Shown here: positions 9,637 to 17,745 of the stretch, one piece after another
How the letters are laid out: each line of letters opens with the position of its first letter
Position numbering within the stretch: position 1 is the stretch's first letter
Assembly: GCA_002127285.1 (NCBI GenBank)
Contig: NFUW01000001.1
Span: 508,057 to 572,056, forward strand
DNA from: Chitinophagaceae bacterium IBVUCB1
GTDB lineage: Bacteria; Bacteroidota; Bacteroidia; Chitinophagales; Chitinophagaceae
DNA length: 64,000 nucleotides
Direction of reading: 5' to 3'
The notes under the pieces: model-generated
The model's database searches: none
Told to the model about the DNA's origin: nothing
The model's input: the letters and a program-made list of their open reading frames with translations, nothing else
Translations under genes and position numbers: made by a program

Positions 9637-11979
9637 TTATTGCTTTATAATTTTATATACGGCCTCTTCCCCATTGCTTGCTATGCGCAGTATATATATA
9701 CCTGCGGGGTTGTTGCCCATATTCACTATCTGCTCGCTACCGCCTGTCAATGTACCTACATTATTACTATATACTATTTTGCCGGTAATGTCTGCAATAT
9801 TTATCGTCGTATTATTAGCCTGCTTGTCAAAAGCTATGTGCAGTTCATTGCTTGCAGGGTTAGGATATACTTTCAACGTATTTTTAACGGCTGCTTTTTC
9901 TATACTCAGCGTCATACCCATAAAGGCATTTATTTTACCCCAGCCCCATGTATTGCTGCCAGTAGCAGGTATTGTACCTGTATAGCTATCGGTAATAGCG
10001 GTCTTCTTCATCATATCCAATGCCTGCTCTCTTGTAAGGCTTGGATATTTCTGCAACCACAATGCCAATATACCAGTAACCACTGGGCAAGCCATAGATG
10101 TACCAGACATAGTACCAAAATACCAAGTATCTGAACCATGTGTTACGCTCTTAACCGTACTATTATATGTTGGGCTATATAGTGTGGAAAATCTATTTAC
10201 AGAAGAAGCTATAGCATTGCCGGGAGCTGTTATCTCCGGTTTGGTTCTGCCATCTGCCGTAGGCCCTCTGCTTGAATTAGGCGCAATATTACCGACAGCA
10301 GTATTTGATACTATATCAAGGCCTGCTTGTTGATTATATAATGATATCCAGTGATTTTTTGTGGTATAAGACCCAACAGTAATAACACTATTACCAGTAG
10401 CATAACCATCAGATACGGTATAATCTGTACGGCCATCAAGAACCAGATTAGCTACATTATTAATACCTGCAACCGCTATGTACCCTAAATTAGTAAACCA
10501 AGTATTATAACTGAATTGTCCCCACATCTGAATACTCGTGTTGTATCCTGTAACTTCTAACAATACCCTTCTGCCTGTACTATCCGGTTGTGTATTCACA
10601 AAAGCTATAGTAATATGAGGTTTACCGTTAACAGGGCTGATTTCAGTACTATATAGTACAACAGCTTGTATACCATTACTTCCATACAATGTGTCAAACA
10701 TCGTCATATTAGATGTTGCAGGTATTTTAAACATTTGAGCATCCTCAATTTTATTTGTTTTTGTGTTGTATAGCAACATCCGTACAGCAAAATTCTCATT
10801 AACATTCCCCCAGATGTTCATGCGACCAACATCATTAGGACCTTTACGCATAATAGGAAATGTGTAGAAAACAGTATCTGTAAAAACGAACTTATGGTCT
10901 ATATACATCGGGTTAATCCCATCATTACCGGCAGCCACTACAATTAACTTGCCGGGGCCAACAGTGCTATCTGTAAATTTATCTTCGGTGCTGGTACCAT
11001 CATGAGGGCCAGATTGTCCGCCCAAACTCATATTAATAACACATGGTTTGCCAACAGATGCAGCATATGCCTGTATATACTTTATACCATCTGCTATAGA
11101 GGGAGATGTAAATTTGCTTGCTACCAAAACTAATTCGCTTTCATAAGCTACGCCTCGATATGGGCTGCCCGGGTAGCCTCCGGAACCTGCCGCTATACCT
11201 GCTGTATGTGTGCCATGGTCAGAATCTTTGTTGGTTTGAAAAAATGGAAAATCAGCTTTTGCATTCAGTATCTGTGCTTCTGTAATATACTCTCCGCCAT
11301 AAGCGTAGCCCGTAGGCGGCACACCTGAGTTATCAAATTGATTCCAAACTCTTTTTACACGATAATTATATTGCCCGGTGCTATCGTAAAAGTTAGGGTG
11401 GGTAAAATCAATGCCCTGATCAATTACACCCACTACTACACCTTTACCTGTATAGGGCATATTCAACGGTGCCATGCCTGCATGTACTTTGTCTACATTC
11501 GTTTGTTTGCGGGCACTATCCATCGTAGAGCTTAAAACGCTGCCTATATCCACATATCTTACATTGGGCTGCTTTACTATCTCTGCTATAAGCTCTACAG
11601 GCAACATAGCCGTAAATACATCACCCGATTTGCTGCCTGGCAGTACACCCAACTCGCCCAATGATGCAGTGGTAAATCCTTTTGTTCCCATCAGGAAGGA
11701 GTTGGCATATAACTTGCCGCCCTTTTTAATTAAGCCATATTTTTCAATCAATTCTTTTTCTTTGGTTGTAGATGGATTGCTTTTAAACTGCATCCAATCT
11801 ACCAATAACAAAGCTGTATTGGCAGACATACCTTTGGTAGAAAAAAGACCGTCCTTTTCTGTAAGATAGCCTGTAGCAGGCGGTATGGCAGGGAGCGTTT
11901 TCCCAATACCGTTTTCCTGTCCTTGCGCATTGATGGCAAATGCCAGGAATAGAATTAAGTAAATGTTTAGATGTTTCAT
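9637..11979 (-). CDS. T9SS-secreted subtilisin-like serine protease (S8), copy A
   Basis: A 780-residue secreted endopeptidase. Signal peptide (about 1-20), propeptide (about 45-150), S8 catalytic domain with Asp187 (VVGVIDQGID), His255 (DHGTHTAG), oxyanion Asn352 (AAGNDG) and Ser628 (GTSMACP), a large insert between Asn and Ser (about 370-520), and a type A T9SS sorting domain (about 700-780; VYPNPASNELHIAF, GIYILRI, ending YKIIKQ). The full catalytic triad is intact. Its paralogue lies directly upstream; both ends of the two genes are nearly identical while the centres differ, so they probably cut different substrates or differ in surface loops. It has its own promoter with a LytTR-type box upstream (12035-12065) and is followed by the hairpin at 9585-9618. 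Confidence 0.95.
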   Translation of the reverse strand: MKHLNIYLILFLAFAINAQGQENGIGKTLPAIPPATGYLTEKDGLFSTKGMSANTALLLVDWMQFKSNPSTTKEKELIEKYGLIKKGGKLYANSFLMGTKGFTTASLGELGVLPGSKSGDVFTAMLPVELIAEIVKQPNVRYVDIGSVLSSTMDSARKQTNVDKVHAGMAPLNMPYTGKGVVVGVIDQGIDFTHPNFYDSTGQYNYRVKRVWNQFDNSGVPPTGYAYGGEYITEAQILNAKADFPFFQTNKDSDHGTHTAGIAAGSGGYPGSPYRGVAYESELVLVASKFTSPSIADGIKYIQAYAASVGKPCVINMSLGGQSGPHDGTSTEDKFTDSTVGPGKLIVVAAGNDGINPMYIDHKFVFTDTVFYTFPIMRKGPNDVGRMNIWGNVNENFAVRMLLYNTKTNKIEDAQMFKIPATSNMTMFDTLYGSNGIQAVVLYSTEISPVNGKPHITIAFVNTQPDSTGRRVLLEVTGYNTSIQMWGQFSYNTWFTNLGYIAVAGINNVANLVLDGRTDYTVSDGYATGNSVITVGSYTTKNHWISLYNQQAGLDIVSNTAVGNIAPNSSRGPTADGRTKPEITAPGNAIASSVNRFSTLYSPTYNSTVKSVTHGSDTWYFGTMSGTSMACPVVTGILALWLQKYPSLTREQALDMMKKTAITDSYTGTIPATGSNTWGWGKINAFMGMTLSIEKAAVKNTLKVYPNPASNELHIAFDKQANNTTINIADITGKIVYSNNVGTLTGGSEQIVNMGNNPAGIYILRIASNGEEAVYKIIKQ

Positions 11980-11996
11980 ACAGAGTATTTATATTC

Positions 11997-12004
11997 CAAA
12001 CTTC
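11997..12004 (-). promoter_or_regulatory. Weak -7 element of protease copy A
   Basis: Coding-strand GAAGTTTG, a partial match to the Bacteroidota -7 consensus TAnnTTTG. The same octamer lies at the same distance from the same box upstream of 14903, which supports a real promoter that needs an activator. Confidence 0.55.
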
Positions 12005-12034
12005 TTACAATAAAAACTGTTGTAGTAGCACCAT

Positions 12035-12065
12035 GTAGCCAACGGCAGAAATGAGTAGTAAGTGG
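12035..12065 (-). promoter_or_regulatory. LytTR-type double box upstream of protease copy A
   Basis: Half-sites GTAGCCAACGG (12035-12045) and GTAGTAAGTGG (12055-12065), period 20 bp. The spacer CAGAAATGA is almost identical to that of the box at 14960-14990. The near edge is 30 bp upstream of the -7 element. Confidence 0.6.
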
Positions 12066-12082
12066 CATGGGCTTGTAAACAA

Positions 12083-12107
12083 CAAAGCCCCGTGTTAAGG
12101 AGCTTTG
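12083..12107 (-). terminator. Terminator of protease copy B
   Basis: Minus-strand CAAAGCTCC, seven-base loop, GGGGCTTTG, then TTGTTT, about 45 bases beyond the stop at 12151. Nine-pair stem with one G-T pair. Confidence 0.65.
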
Positions 12108-12150
12108 CTGTATCGTTTAATAAAGGGGCAATGGCATTGTTTTATATAAG

Positions 12151-14454
12151 TTATTGCTTCACAATCTTATATACAGCCTCTTCTCCATTGCTTGCTATGC
12201 GCAGTATATATATTCCTGCAGGGTTGTTGCCCATATTCACTATCTGCTCGCTACCGCCTGTCAATGAACCTACATTATTGCTATATACTATTTTGCCGGT
12301 AATGTCTGCAATGGTTATCATTGTATTATTTGCCTGCTTGTCAAAAGCTATGTGCAGTTCATTGCTTGCAGGGTTAGGATATACTTTCAGCGTATTTTTA
12401 ACGGCTGCTTTTTCTACACTCAGCGTCATACCCATAAAGGCATTTATTTTACCCCAGCCCCATGTATTGCTGCCCGTAGCAGGTATTGTACCTGTATAAC
12501 TATCTGTAATGGCAGTCTTCTTCATCATATCCAATGCCTGCTGTCTTGTAAGGTTTGGATATTTCTGCAGCCACAATGCCAATATGCCAGTAACCATAGG
12601 GCAAGACATGGATGTACCTTGCATACTACCAAAATACCACGTATCAGACCCATGAGTAACACTTTTTAGTGTACCCGTGGCTGTAGCAGAATAACGAGGC
12701 GAATAGTGATTAACAGATGATACTATAACGTTACCCGGTGCAGTAATATCCGGCTTTGTTCTACCATCAGCAGTTGGGCCAATGCTTGAAAATGGTGCTA
12801 TTTCTCCAATTGGTGCCATAAAAGGGGTATACGTTTGTTGATTAAATAATGATATCCATTGATTTTTTGAGGTATAAGCACCTACTGTAATAACGTTATT
12901 ACCACATGGCCCGCCTTCACCTATACTATGATCTGTGCGACCATTTGTTACGCCAGCAATACCCAAACTCGAAAAAGTGCCAGTTAGATTCCACATTTGA
13001 ATGCTGGTATTCAACCCTGAAACTTCTATAAATATTTTTTTATGATTACTATCTGGCTGGTTATTCTTGACATATAAATAAACATGGGGTTTCGAATTTA
13101 TGGGATCTATTTCACAAGTATATTGAGCCCATGATTTTATACCATTAGTACTATATATAGTATCAATGATAATAGTATTGAGCGCAGCAGCGAATTTAAG
13201 AGCAGGGGCATATTCTATTGTTGGAATCTTTGTGTTGAGTGTCATTACCCTTACCGAAAAATTTTCATTGGGTTTACCCCATATATCAATACCAATTTCG
13301 CCTTGCGATTTACCACCTGCATCTACCGGGATAGTGTACAAAATATCATTTGAAAGCAAGAAATCATGATCTATAAACAGGTGGTCATCTCCGCTATTAC
13401 CCGCAGACTGTGCCAGCAATTTTCCGGGTCCAGCCAAACTGTCCCTATATCTATCGCTTATGCTAGTACCATCGTGAGGACCATATTGGCCACCAAAGCT
13501 CATATTAATAACACATGGTTTACCAACAGATGCGGCATAATCCTGTATATATTTTATTGCATCCGCAGCTGTAGATGGTATTAATGGGCATGCTACCAAA
13601 ACTATGTCGCTTTCGTAAGCTACGCCTCTATAAGGGCTGCCAGGGTAGCCACCTGCGCCAGCTACAGTACCTGCGGTATGTGTACCATGATCTGTACCAC
13701 TTGATATTTGTTGAAAAAATGGGTAATCAGCTTTTGCATTTAATATCTGTGCCTCCGTTATGTACTCTCCGCCGTAAGCATAACCTGCTGGTGGCACACC
13801 TGTACCATCAAACTGATTCCAAACCCTTTTTACACGATAATTTTTTTGCCCTGTGCTGTCATAAAAATTAGGATGGGTAAAATCAAAGCCCTGATCAATG
13901 ATACCCACAACTACACCTTTACCCGTATAGGGCATATTCAATGGTGCCATACCTGCATGTACTTTATCTACGTTGGTTTGCCTGCGGGCACTATCCATCG
14001 TTGGGCTTAAAACGCTGCCTATATCCACATACCTCACATTGGGTTGTTTTACTATCTCTGCTATGCGCTCTACCGGCAACATAGCAGTAAATACATCGCC
14101 CGATTTGCTACCAGGCAGTACACCTAACTCACCAAGCGAAGCGGTAGTAAATCCTTTTATACCCATCAGGAAAGAGTTGGCATATAGCTTGCCACCCTTT
14201 TTAATTAAGCCGTACTTCTCTATCAGTTCCTTTTCGCCAATAGCAGATGGGTTCTTATTAAGCTGCATCCAATCTACCAACAACAAAGCTGTATTGGCAG
14301 ACATGCCTTTTGTAGAAAAAAGGCCGTCTTTTTCTGTAAAGTAGCCTGTAGCAGGTGGTATGGCAGGGAGCGTTTTCCCAGTACCGTTTTCCTGCGCTTT
14401 GGCATTAAAGCCAAATGCCAGGAATAGAAGAAAGAGAATGTTGAGCTGTTTCAT
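12151..14454 (-). CDS. T9SS-secreted subtilisin-like serine protease (S8), copy B
   Basis: A 767-residue paralogue of copy A with the same plan: signal peptide (about 1-20, ending AKA before QEN), propeptide (about 45-150), catalytic Asp187 (DQGFDFTHP), His256 (DHGTHTAG), oxyanion Asn near 353 (AGNSGD), Ser615 (GTSMSCP), and a C-terminal type A sorting domain. The first 280 or so and last 170 or so residues are almost the same as copy A, whereas residues about 285-560 diverge. This points to tandem duplication with continued exchange at the ends. It starts 11 bases after the propeptide-like gene and is surely co-transcribed with it. The triad is intact, so it should be active after secretion and propeptide removal. 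Confidence 0.95.
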   Translation of the reverse strand: MKQLNILFLLFLAFGFNAKAQENGTGKTLPAIPPATGYFTEKDGLFSTKGMSANTALLLVDWMQLNKNPSAIGEKELIEKYGLIKKGGKLYANSFLMGIKGFTTASLGELGVLPGSKSGDVFTAMLPVERIAEIVKQPNVRYVDIGSVLSPTMDSARRQTNVDKVHAGMAPLNMPYTGKGVVVGIIDQGFDFTHPNFYDSTGQKNYRVKRVWNQFDGTGVPPAGYAYGGEYITEAQILNAKADYPFFQQISSGTDHGTHTAGTVAGAGGYPGSPYRGVAYESDIVLVACPLIPSTAADAIKYIQDYAASVGKPCVINMSFGGQYGPHDGTSISDRYRDSLAGPGKLLAQSAGNSGDDHLFIDHDFLLSNDILYTIPVDAGGKSQGEIGIDIWGKPNENFSVRVMTLNTKIPTIEYAPALKFAAALNTIIIDTIYSTNGIKSWAQYTCEIDPINSKPHVYLYVKNNQPDSNHKKIFIEVSGLNTSIQMWNLTGTFSSLGIAGVTNGRTDHSIGEGGPCGNNVITVGAYTSKNQWISLFNQQTYTPFMAPIGEIAPFSSIGPTADGRTKPDITAPGNVIVSSVNHYSPRYSATATGTLKSVTHGSDTWYFGSMQGTSMSCPMVTGILALWLQKYPNLTRQQALDMMKKTAITDSYTGTIPATGSNTWGWGKINAFMGMTLSVEKAAVKNTLKVYPNPASNELHIAFDKQANNTMITIADITGKIVYSNNVGSLTGGSEQIVNMGNNPAGIYILRIASNGEEAVYKIVKQ

Positions 14455-14465
14455 ATAGTTGATAT

Positions 14466-14903
14466 TTAATTGACTTCAAGTTTTTTGGATAGTTCGAAAT
14501 AGGTAATGCCTTTTTGATTCAGAAATGACGTAAAAGCAGATAGTGGAATCATAACCGTTCTGATGCCCCCTGATGGCTGCCCCGGATGCACTTTTATCTT
14601 CCTGAGTTTTTTCTCTGAAAAGGCATTATTGGTTTGTATAAAACCGCTTATGTAATACTTGCCCTTTATTTTTTGCAGGTTGTATTTTTCAACAAATCGT
14701 GTACTAGGAACAAAGTTTTTTAAGGTCTGTTTTGATGCATTCAGTTCATTCTGCAAATCCAACATCAACATTTTAGCATCTACTGATACAGGAAAGCTGC
14801 CCAGCTCTATTTTGTTAGTAGCAGTTTGTGCACGTACAGTGGTGCAGCAGGCAAAGAAGAATATTAGGAGTATCGGCATCAAAAAAATGCTAAACGGCTT
14901 CAT
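14466..14903 (-). CDS. Secreted stand-alone protease-propeptide-like protein
   Basis: A 145-residue protein with a Sec signal peptide (about 1-25; hydrophobic core then VRA before QTA). I do not know a named family for it. The mature part aligns by eye with the propeptides of the two neighbouring S8 proteases: VEKYNLQKIKGKYYISGF against IEKYGLIKKGGKLYANSF, a KVHPGQPSGGIRTVMIP stretch against GVLPGSKSGDVFTAMLP, and ITYFELSKKL against VRYVDIGSVL. It stops just where the proteases pass into their catalytic domain. It is the first gene of the transcript, 11 bases ahead of protease copy B. Likely roles are folding helper or inhibitor acting in trans. A decayed third protease copy is the main alternative, although the frame and ending are clean. 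Cys19-Cys20 could mimic a lipobox, but the fit is poor. Confidence 0.75.
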   Translation of the reverse strand: MKPFSIFLMPILLIFFFACCTTVRAQTATNKIELGSFPVSVDAKMLMLDLQNELNASKQTLKNFVPSTRFVEKYNLQKIKGKYYISGFIQTNNAFSEKKLRKIKVHPGQPSGGIRTVMIPLSAFTSFLNQKGITYFELSKKLEVN

Positions 14904-14921
14904 ACGGCGTATTTATGAGTC

Positions 14922-14929
14922 CAAACTTC
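14922..14929 (-). promoter_or_regulatory. Weak -7 element of the propeptide-protease operon
   Basis: GAAGTTTG on the coding strand, 19 bases ahead of the start at 14903. Same octamer as upstream of 11979, at the same offset from the double box. Confidence 0.55.
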
Positions 14930-14959
14930 ACGCTAATTGAAATGAAATACTACCGCTAT

Positions 14960-14990
14960 GTAGGGAACGGCAGAAATGGGTAGGGAACGG
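14960..14990 (-). promoter_or_regulatory. LytTR-type double box in the divergent promoter region
   Basis: Two identical half-sites GTAGGGAACGG at 14960-14970 and 14980-14990, 20-bp period. Read on the other strand they contain CCGTT, fitting the general LytTR site form. It lies between the protease operon and the divergent DUF3667 gene. Confidence 0.65.
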
Positions 14991-15014
14991 TTAGCCTGCG
15001 TTGATTGACGCAAT

Positions 15015-15022
15015 TACTTTTG
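15015..15022 (+). promoter_or_regulatory. -7 element of the DUF3667 gene
   Basis: TACTTTTG is an exact TAnnTTTG match 17 bases before the ATG at 15040. It excludes the upstream TTG at 15001 as start. The double box at 14960-14990 is 24 bp further upstream. Confidence 0.6.
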
Positions 15023-15039
15023 AAGCAAAATATTTTTTG

Positions 15040-16098
15040 ATGGAAGAGATGCAAATTGCCAAAGAACAATCATGTGCCAATTGCGGCGCTGCAATTGATG
15101 GTAAGTTTTGTAAGCAATGTGGGCAAAAAGTAATTGAGCATAAGCAAACTATATGGCACTTGCTGGTACACTTCATTTCTGATATTATCCATTATGATGG
15201 AAGAATTGTAAGGACTTTGAAATTATTACTTACCAAACCGGGCTTTTTATCTTCTGAATATAAGCATGATGTGAGGCAAAAATATGTAGACCCTTTCAGG
15301 CTCTATTTATTTATATCCGCAGCCGCGTTTATTGCTTTCGTGGCTTTTGATAATGCAGAAAAAACTGCTACAAAAATCAGCAACCCCGAAATTATACATT
15401 ATATCGACTCTACCAGGCTTGCCTTGCAGAAAGACACTGCATACCAAGCCAAGCTGGAAAAAATAAGATTCCATACTATTAAAGACACGGTGTATGGTAA
15501 AAAAATTCACATATTCGAGGTGTCGGATATGCTGAGGCATGGTGAGCGATATTACGACTCAGTACAAAATGCACTATCTACTGAAAAAAGAAGCAAAGGT
15601 TATAAGCGGTACATAGAGAAAAAAATAAGCAGGGTATATGAAATATACGATACCGCACCTTATAATTATATAGTAAAAACATGGGAAAGAATAAGGCTGA
15701 TTATCCCAAAATCTTTTTTATTCTCAATGCCCTTTTTCATTTTCGGATTGTTTCTACTCTACTACAAAAAACGAAAAGAATACCCTTCAGCATATCATGC
15801 CATATTCACTATGCACTTTTTTTCTATGGTTCAGATTTTCATGACACTTGATAGCATCTTTTCAGGATTGTTTGAAAACCCTGCAACTAAAACCATATAT
15901 ACATACATAGGATACGGAATTATTGCAGGTTGTATCATATACCTGTATGTAGCTATGTTTCGCTTTTATAAAGAGCGTTGGTGGCTTACCTTCATCAAAT
16001 CAATCTTATTAATAATTTTTATCGCGTTTATGTACTACTGCATACTACTGGTTATGAGACAATACTATATCATAAGCCTCACTTCTCTACCAGCGTAA
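15040..16098 (+). CDS. DUF3667 membrane protein with zinc ribbon
   Basis: A 352-residue protein. The N-terminus has a CxxC-x8-CxxC zinc-ribbon-like motif (Cys12, 15, 24, 27), followed by the DUF3667 signature (TIWHLLVHFISDIIHYDGRI, LLLTKPGFLSSEY, KYVDPFRLYLFISAAAF) and a first membrane segment near 85-105. A charged central domain (about 115-225) follows, and then three or four membrane helices to the end. The family is common in Bacteroidota and has no established function. The ATG at 15040 is chosen because a TAnnTTTG element sits just upstream; a longer TTG start at 15001 would lie before it. It diverges from the protease operon and may share the LytTR box, which would tie it to the same response. 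Confidence 0.85.
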   Translation: MEEMQIAKEQSCANCGAAIDGKFCKQCGQKVIEHKQTIWHLLVHFISDIIHYDGRIVRTLKLLLTKPGFLSSEYKHDVRQKYVDPFRLYLFISAAAFIAFVAFDNAEKTATKISNPEIIHYIDSTRLALQKDTAYQAKLEKIRFHTIKDTVYGKKIHIFEVSDMLRHGERYYDSVQNALSTEKRSKGYKRYIEKKISRVYEIYDTAPYNYIVKTWERIRLIIPKSFLFSMPFFIFGLFLLYYKKRKEYPSAYHAIFTMHFFSMVQIFMTLDSIFSGLFENPATKTIYTYIGYGIIAGCIIYLYVAMFRFYKERWWLTFIKSILLIIFIAFMYYCILLVMRQYYIISLTSLPA

Positions 16099-16309
16099 GC
16101 ATTGTGGTAAACAGAAATGAGTTTGAAGATAATGGTAATCCTAGTTTATTACACAAAATGAAAATGCTTCATAATTATGCTGGGCGTTTTTTTGAGGTTC
16201 ATCTATACAATTTGTCTTAGAATTGCAAGACAGCCTAAGGGATATCGAACCATTAAATAAATGACTATCGAAATTTTACAGATAAAAATAAAAAACGACC
16301 AGAAGAAAG

Positions 16310-16349
16310 AACCCCTGAAAAACCGCTGCTGCAGCGAATTTCAGGGGTT
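16310..16349 (-). terminator. tmRNA terminator
   Basis: Interrupted hairpin: outer stem AACCCCTGAAA with complement, inner CCGCTGCTGCAGCG. It begins 14 bases beyond the tmRNA 3' end on the minus strand and is followed by CTTTCTTCT. Confidence 0.75.
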
Positions 16350-16363
16350 AAAATTTTAAATTG

Positions 16364-16727
16364 TGGAACCGGCGGGATTCGAACCCGCGTCCAAACATAT
16401 GCCCGATAAGCTTTCTACATGTGTATTCCTGCATTTGATTTCGGAAAGTTGCCGGAGCAGGACGAACCTACAATTTCCCTATCTGCTTTAGTTTCGCCCC
16501 GCAGGCGCAGCACTACGAGACTATCCTATTGATGGTTGAGTTAGGCGGCGGTAGCGTCAACAGGCCAAAGCCAGCCGCGGCCATAATGGTTGCGCTAATT
16601 TAATTAGGCAGCCATGGCAAAGTTAGATTCGCCATTTAAAAGTTGAATATTCAGATTTACGTGCTAATTATCCAACGCACGACATGCTTACTTACCCTGC
16701 CCTATGCTGTCAAAACCAGTCGGCCCC
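16364..16727 (-). ncRNA. ssrA: Transfer-messenger RNA (tmRNA)
   Basis: Rescues stalled ribosomes with SmpB by adding a degradation tag. The 5' end GGGGCCGACTGG and 3' end CGGTTCCA form a seven-pair acceptor stem with two G-T pairs; the T-arm is GGGTTCGAATCCC. The tag frame runs from 16633 down to 16607 and reads GESNFAMAA, followed by TAA at 16606-16604; the resume triplet may be preceded by the charged Ala. Length 364 nt, single piece. CCA is not encoded (the next bases are CAA), so it is added after transcription. An inverted repeat TTGACA-GT-TGTCAA (16736-16749) lies in the leader. The unrelated open frames that cross this gene should be ignored. Confidence 0.95.
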
Positions 16728-16783
16728 AAAATCAGTTGACAGTTGTCAATTGGCAGTTCTTGTAATTTTTCAAAGAACTGATG

Positions 16784-16791
16784 CAAAGTTA
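16784..16791 (-). promoter_or_regulatory. -7 element upstream of tmRNA
   Basis: TAACTTTG on the minus strand, exact TAnnTTTG. It would start a precursor with a leader of about 50 nt ahead of the mature 5' end. Confidence 0.45.
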
Positions 16792-16839
16792 CGAAACATG
16801 CACCGTTTTATATTGTTAAATTGGCAACCGTTTACTGCA

Positions 16840-17745
16840 ATGCTGAAAATAGCCTTCCATAGCCTCTATGCACACCCGCTACCTGCGGGGCATCGCTTCC
16901 CTATGGAAAAATATGAGTTGATACCCGCACAGCTTCTGCACGAGGATATCATTACCCAAGACAACCTCTTTGCACCTCACCCTGCTGACGAAGCTACCAT
17001 ACTGCTGACACATGATGCTGATTATTGGCAGCGTATGAAGAATCTGCAACTGACCGAAAAAGAAATACGCGCCATCGGGTTTCCGTTATCTGCTAAGTTG
17101 GTAGAACGTGAGATAAGGATATGCCAAGGCACAATAGACTGCGCCATGTATGCACTGCAATATGGTGCGGCACTGAATGTAGCAGGCGGCACACACCATG
17201 CTTTTGCCAACAAGGGAGAGGGCTTTTGCCTGCTGAATGATTTTGCTGTGGCGGCTAATTATTTGCTGCAGCAAAAAATGGTAAGGAAAATACTTATTGT
17301 TGATTTGGATGTGCATCAGGGTAATGGCACAGCAGCATTATTTGCAGGCAGAGATGATGTATTTACATTCAGTATGCACGGGCAGCACAATTATCCTTTT
17401 CATAAAGAAAAAAGCCATCTAGATATAGGGTTGCAAGACGGCACAACGGGCAGCGAATATCTTGCCATACTGAACGATACATTGCCCCGATTGATTGACA
17501 CAGTTCGCCCAGATGTAGTTTTTTACCTATGTGGTGTAGATGTATTGGCTACTGACAAATTTGGCAAGCTGAAGCTGACGATGGACGAATGTGCTGAGCG
17601 TGATTTAGTTGTATATACCCTTTGCAAAAAGCATGGCATACCTGTTGCAGCCGCAATGGGTGGCGGTTATTCGCCCAAAGTAAAGCATATTGTAAACGCG
17701 CATTGCAATACATTCCGTATTGCTAAAGATGTGTATGGTCTTTAG
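16840..17745 (+). CDS. Histone-deacetylase-family amidohydrolase
   Basis: A 301-residue zinc-dependent deacetylase-fold enzyme, cytoplasmic. Visible motifs: GGTHHAFANKGEGFCLLND (the paired active-site His and the following Cys/Asn region), IVDLDVHQGNGTA (Asp and His zinc ligands), FSMHGQHNYPF, CGVDVLATDKFGKLKLT (third zinc ligand Asp), and AAMGGGYS near the end. The natural substrate in bacteria is not known; acetylpolyamines or acetylated proteins are possible. The ATG at 16840 is chosen because longer starts at 16684 or 16798 would run through the tmRNA gene or its promoter and add residues the family lacks. It ends tail to tail with the nucleotidyltransferase gene, overlapping by four bases. 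Confidence 0.88.
   Translation: MLKIAFHSLYAHPLPAGHRFPMEKYELIPAQLLHEDIITQDNLFAPHPADEATILLTHDADYWQRMKNLQLTEKEIRAIGFPLSAKLVEREIRICQGTIDCAMYALQYGAALNVAGGTHHAFANKGEGFCLLNDFAVAANYLLQQKMVRKILIVDLDVHQGNGTAALFAGRDDVFTFSMHGQHNYPFHKEKSHLDIGLQDGTTGSEYLAILNDTLPRLIDTVRPDVVFYLCGVDVLATDKFGKLKLTMDECAERDLVVYTLCKKHGIPVAAAMGGGYSPKVKHIVNAHCNTFRIAKDVYGL

Noticed and set aside
12351-12669. Open frames on the plus strand inside the protease genes and other long genes
   Set aside because: They are antisense shadows: no known domains, Cys/Tyr/Ile-rich composition, and the opposite frame codes for a recognisable protein.
14466-14903. Reading the small protein as a lipoprotein
   Set aside because: The Cys pair in the signal region is preceded by FFA, a poor lipobox, and a normal cleavage site VRA-QT follows.
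16219-16247. tRNA-like CCTAAGGGATATCGAACC segment
   Set aside because: Contains the TTCGA core on the minus strand, but the T-stem does not pair and nothing else of a tRNA is present.
16684-16839. N-terminal extension of the histone-deacetylase-like protein
   Set aside because: It would run through the tmRNA 5' end and its promoter, and the family starts at the MLKIAFHS position (16840).
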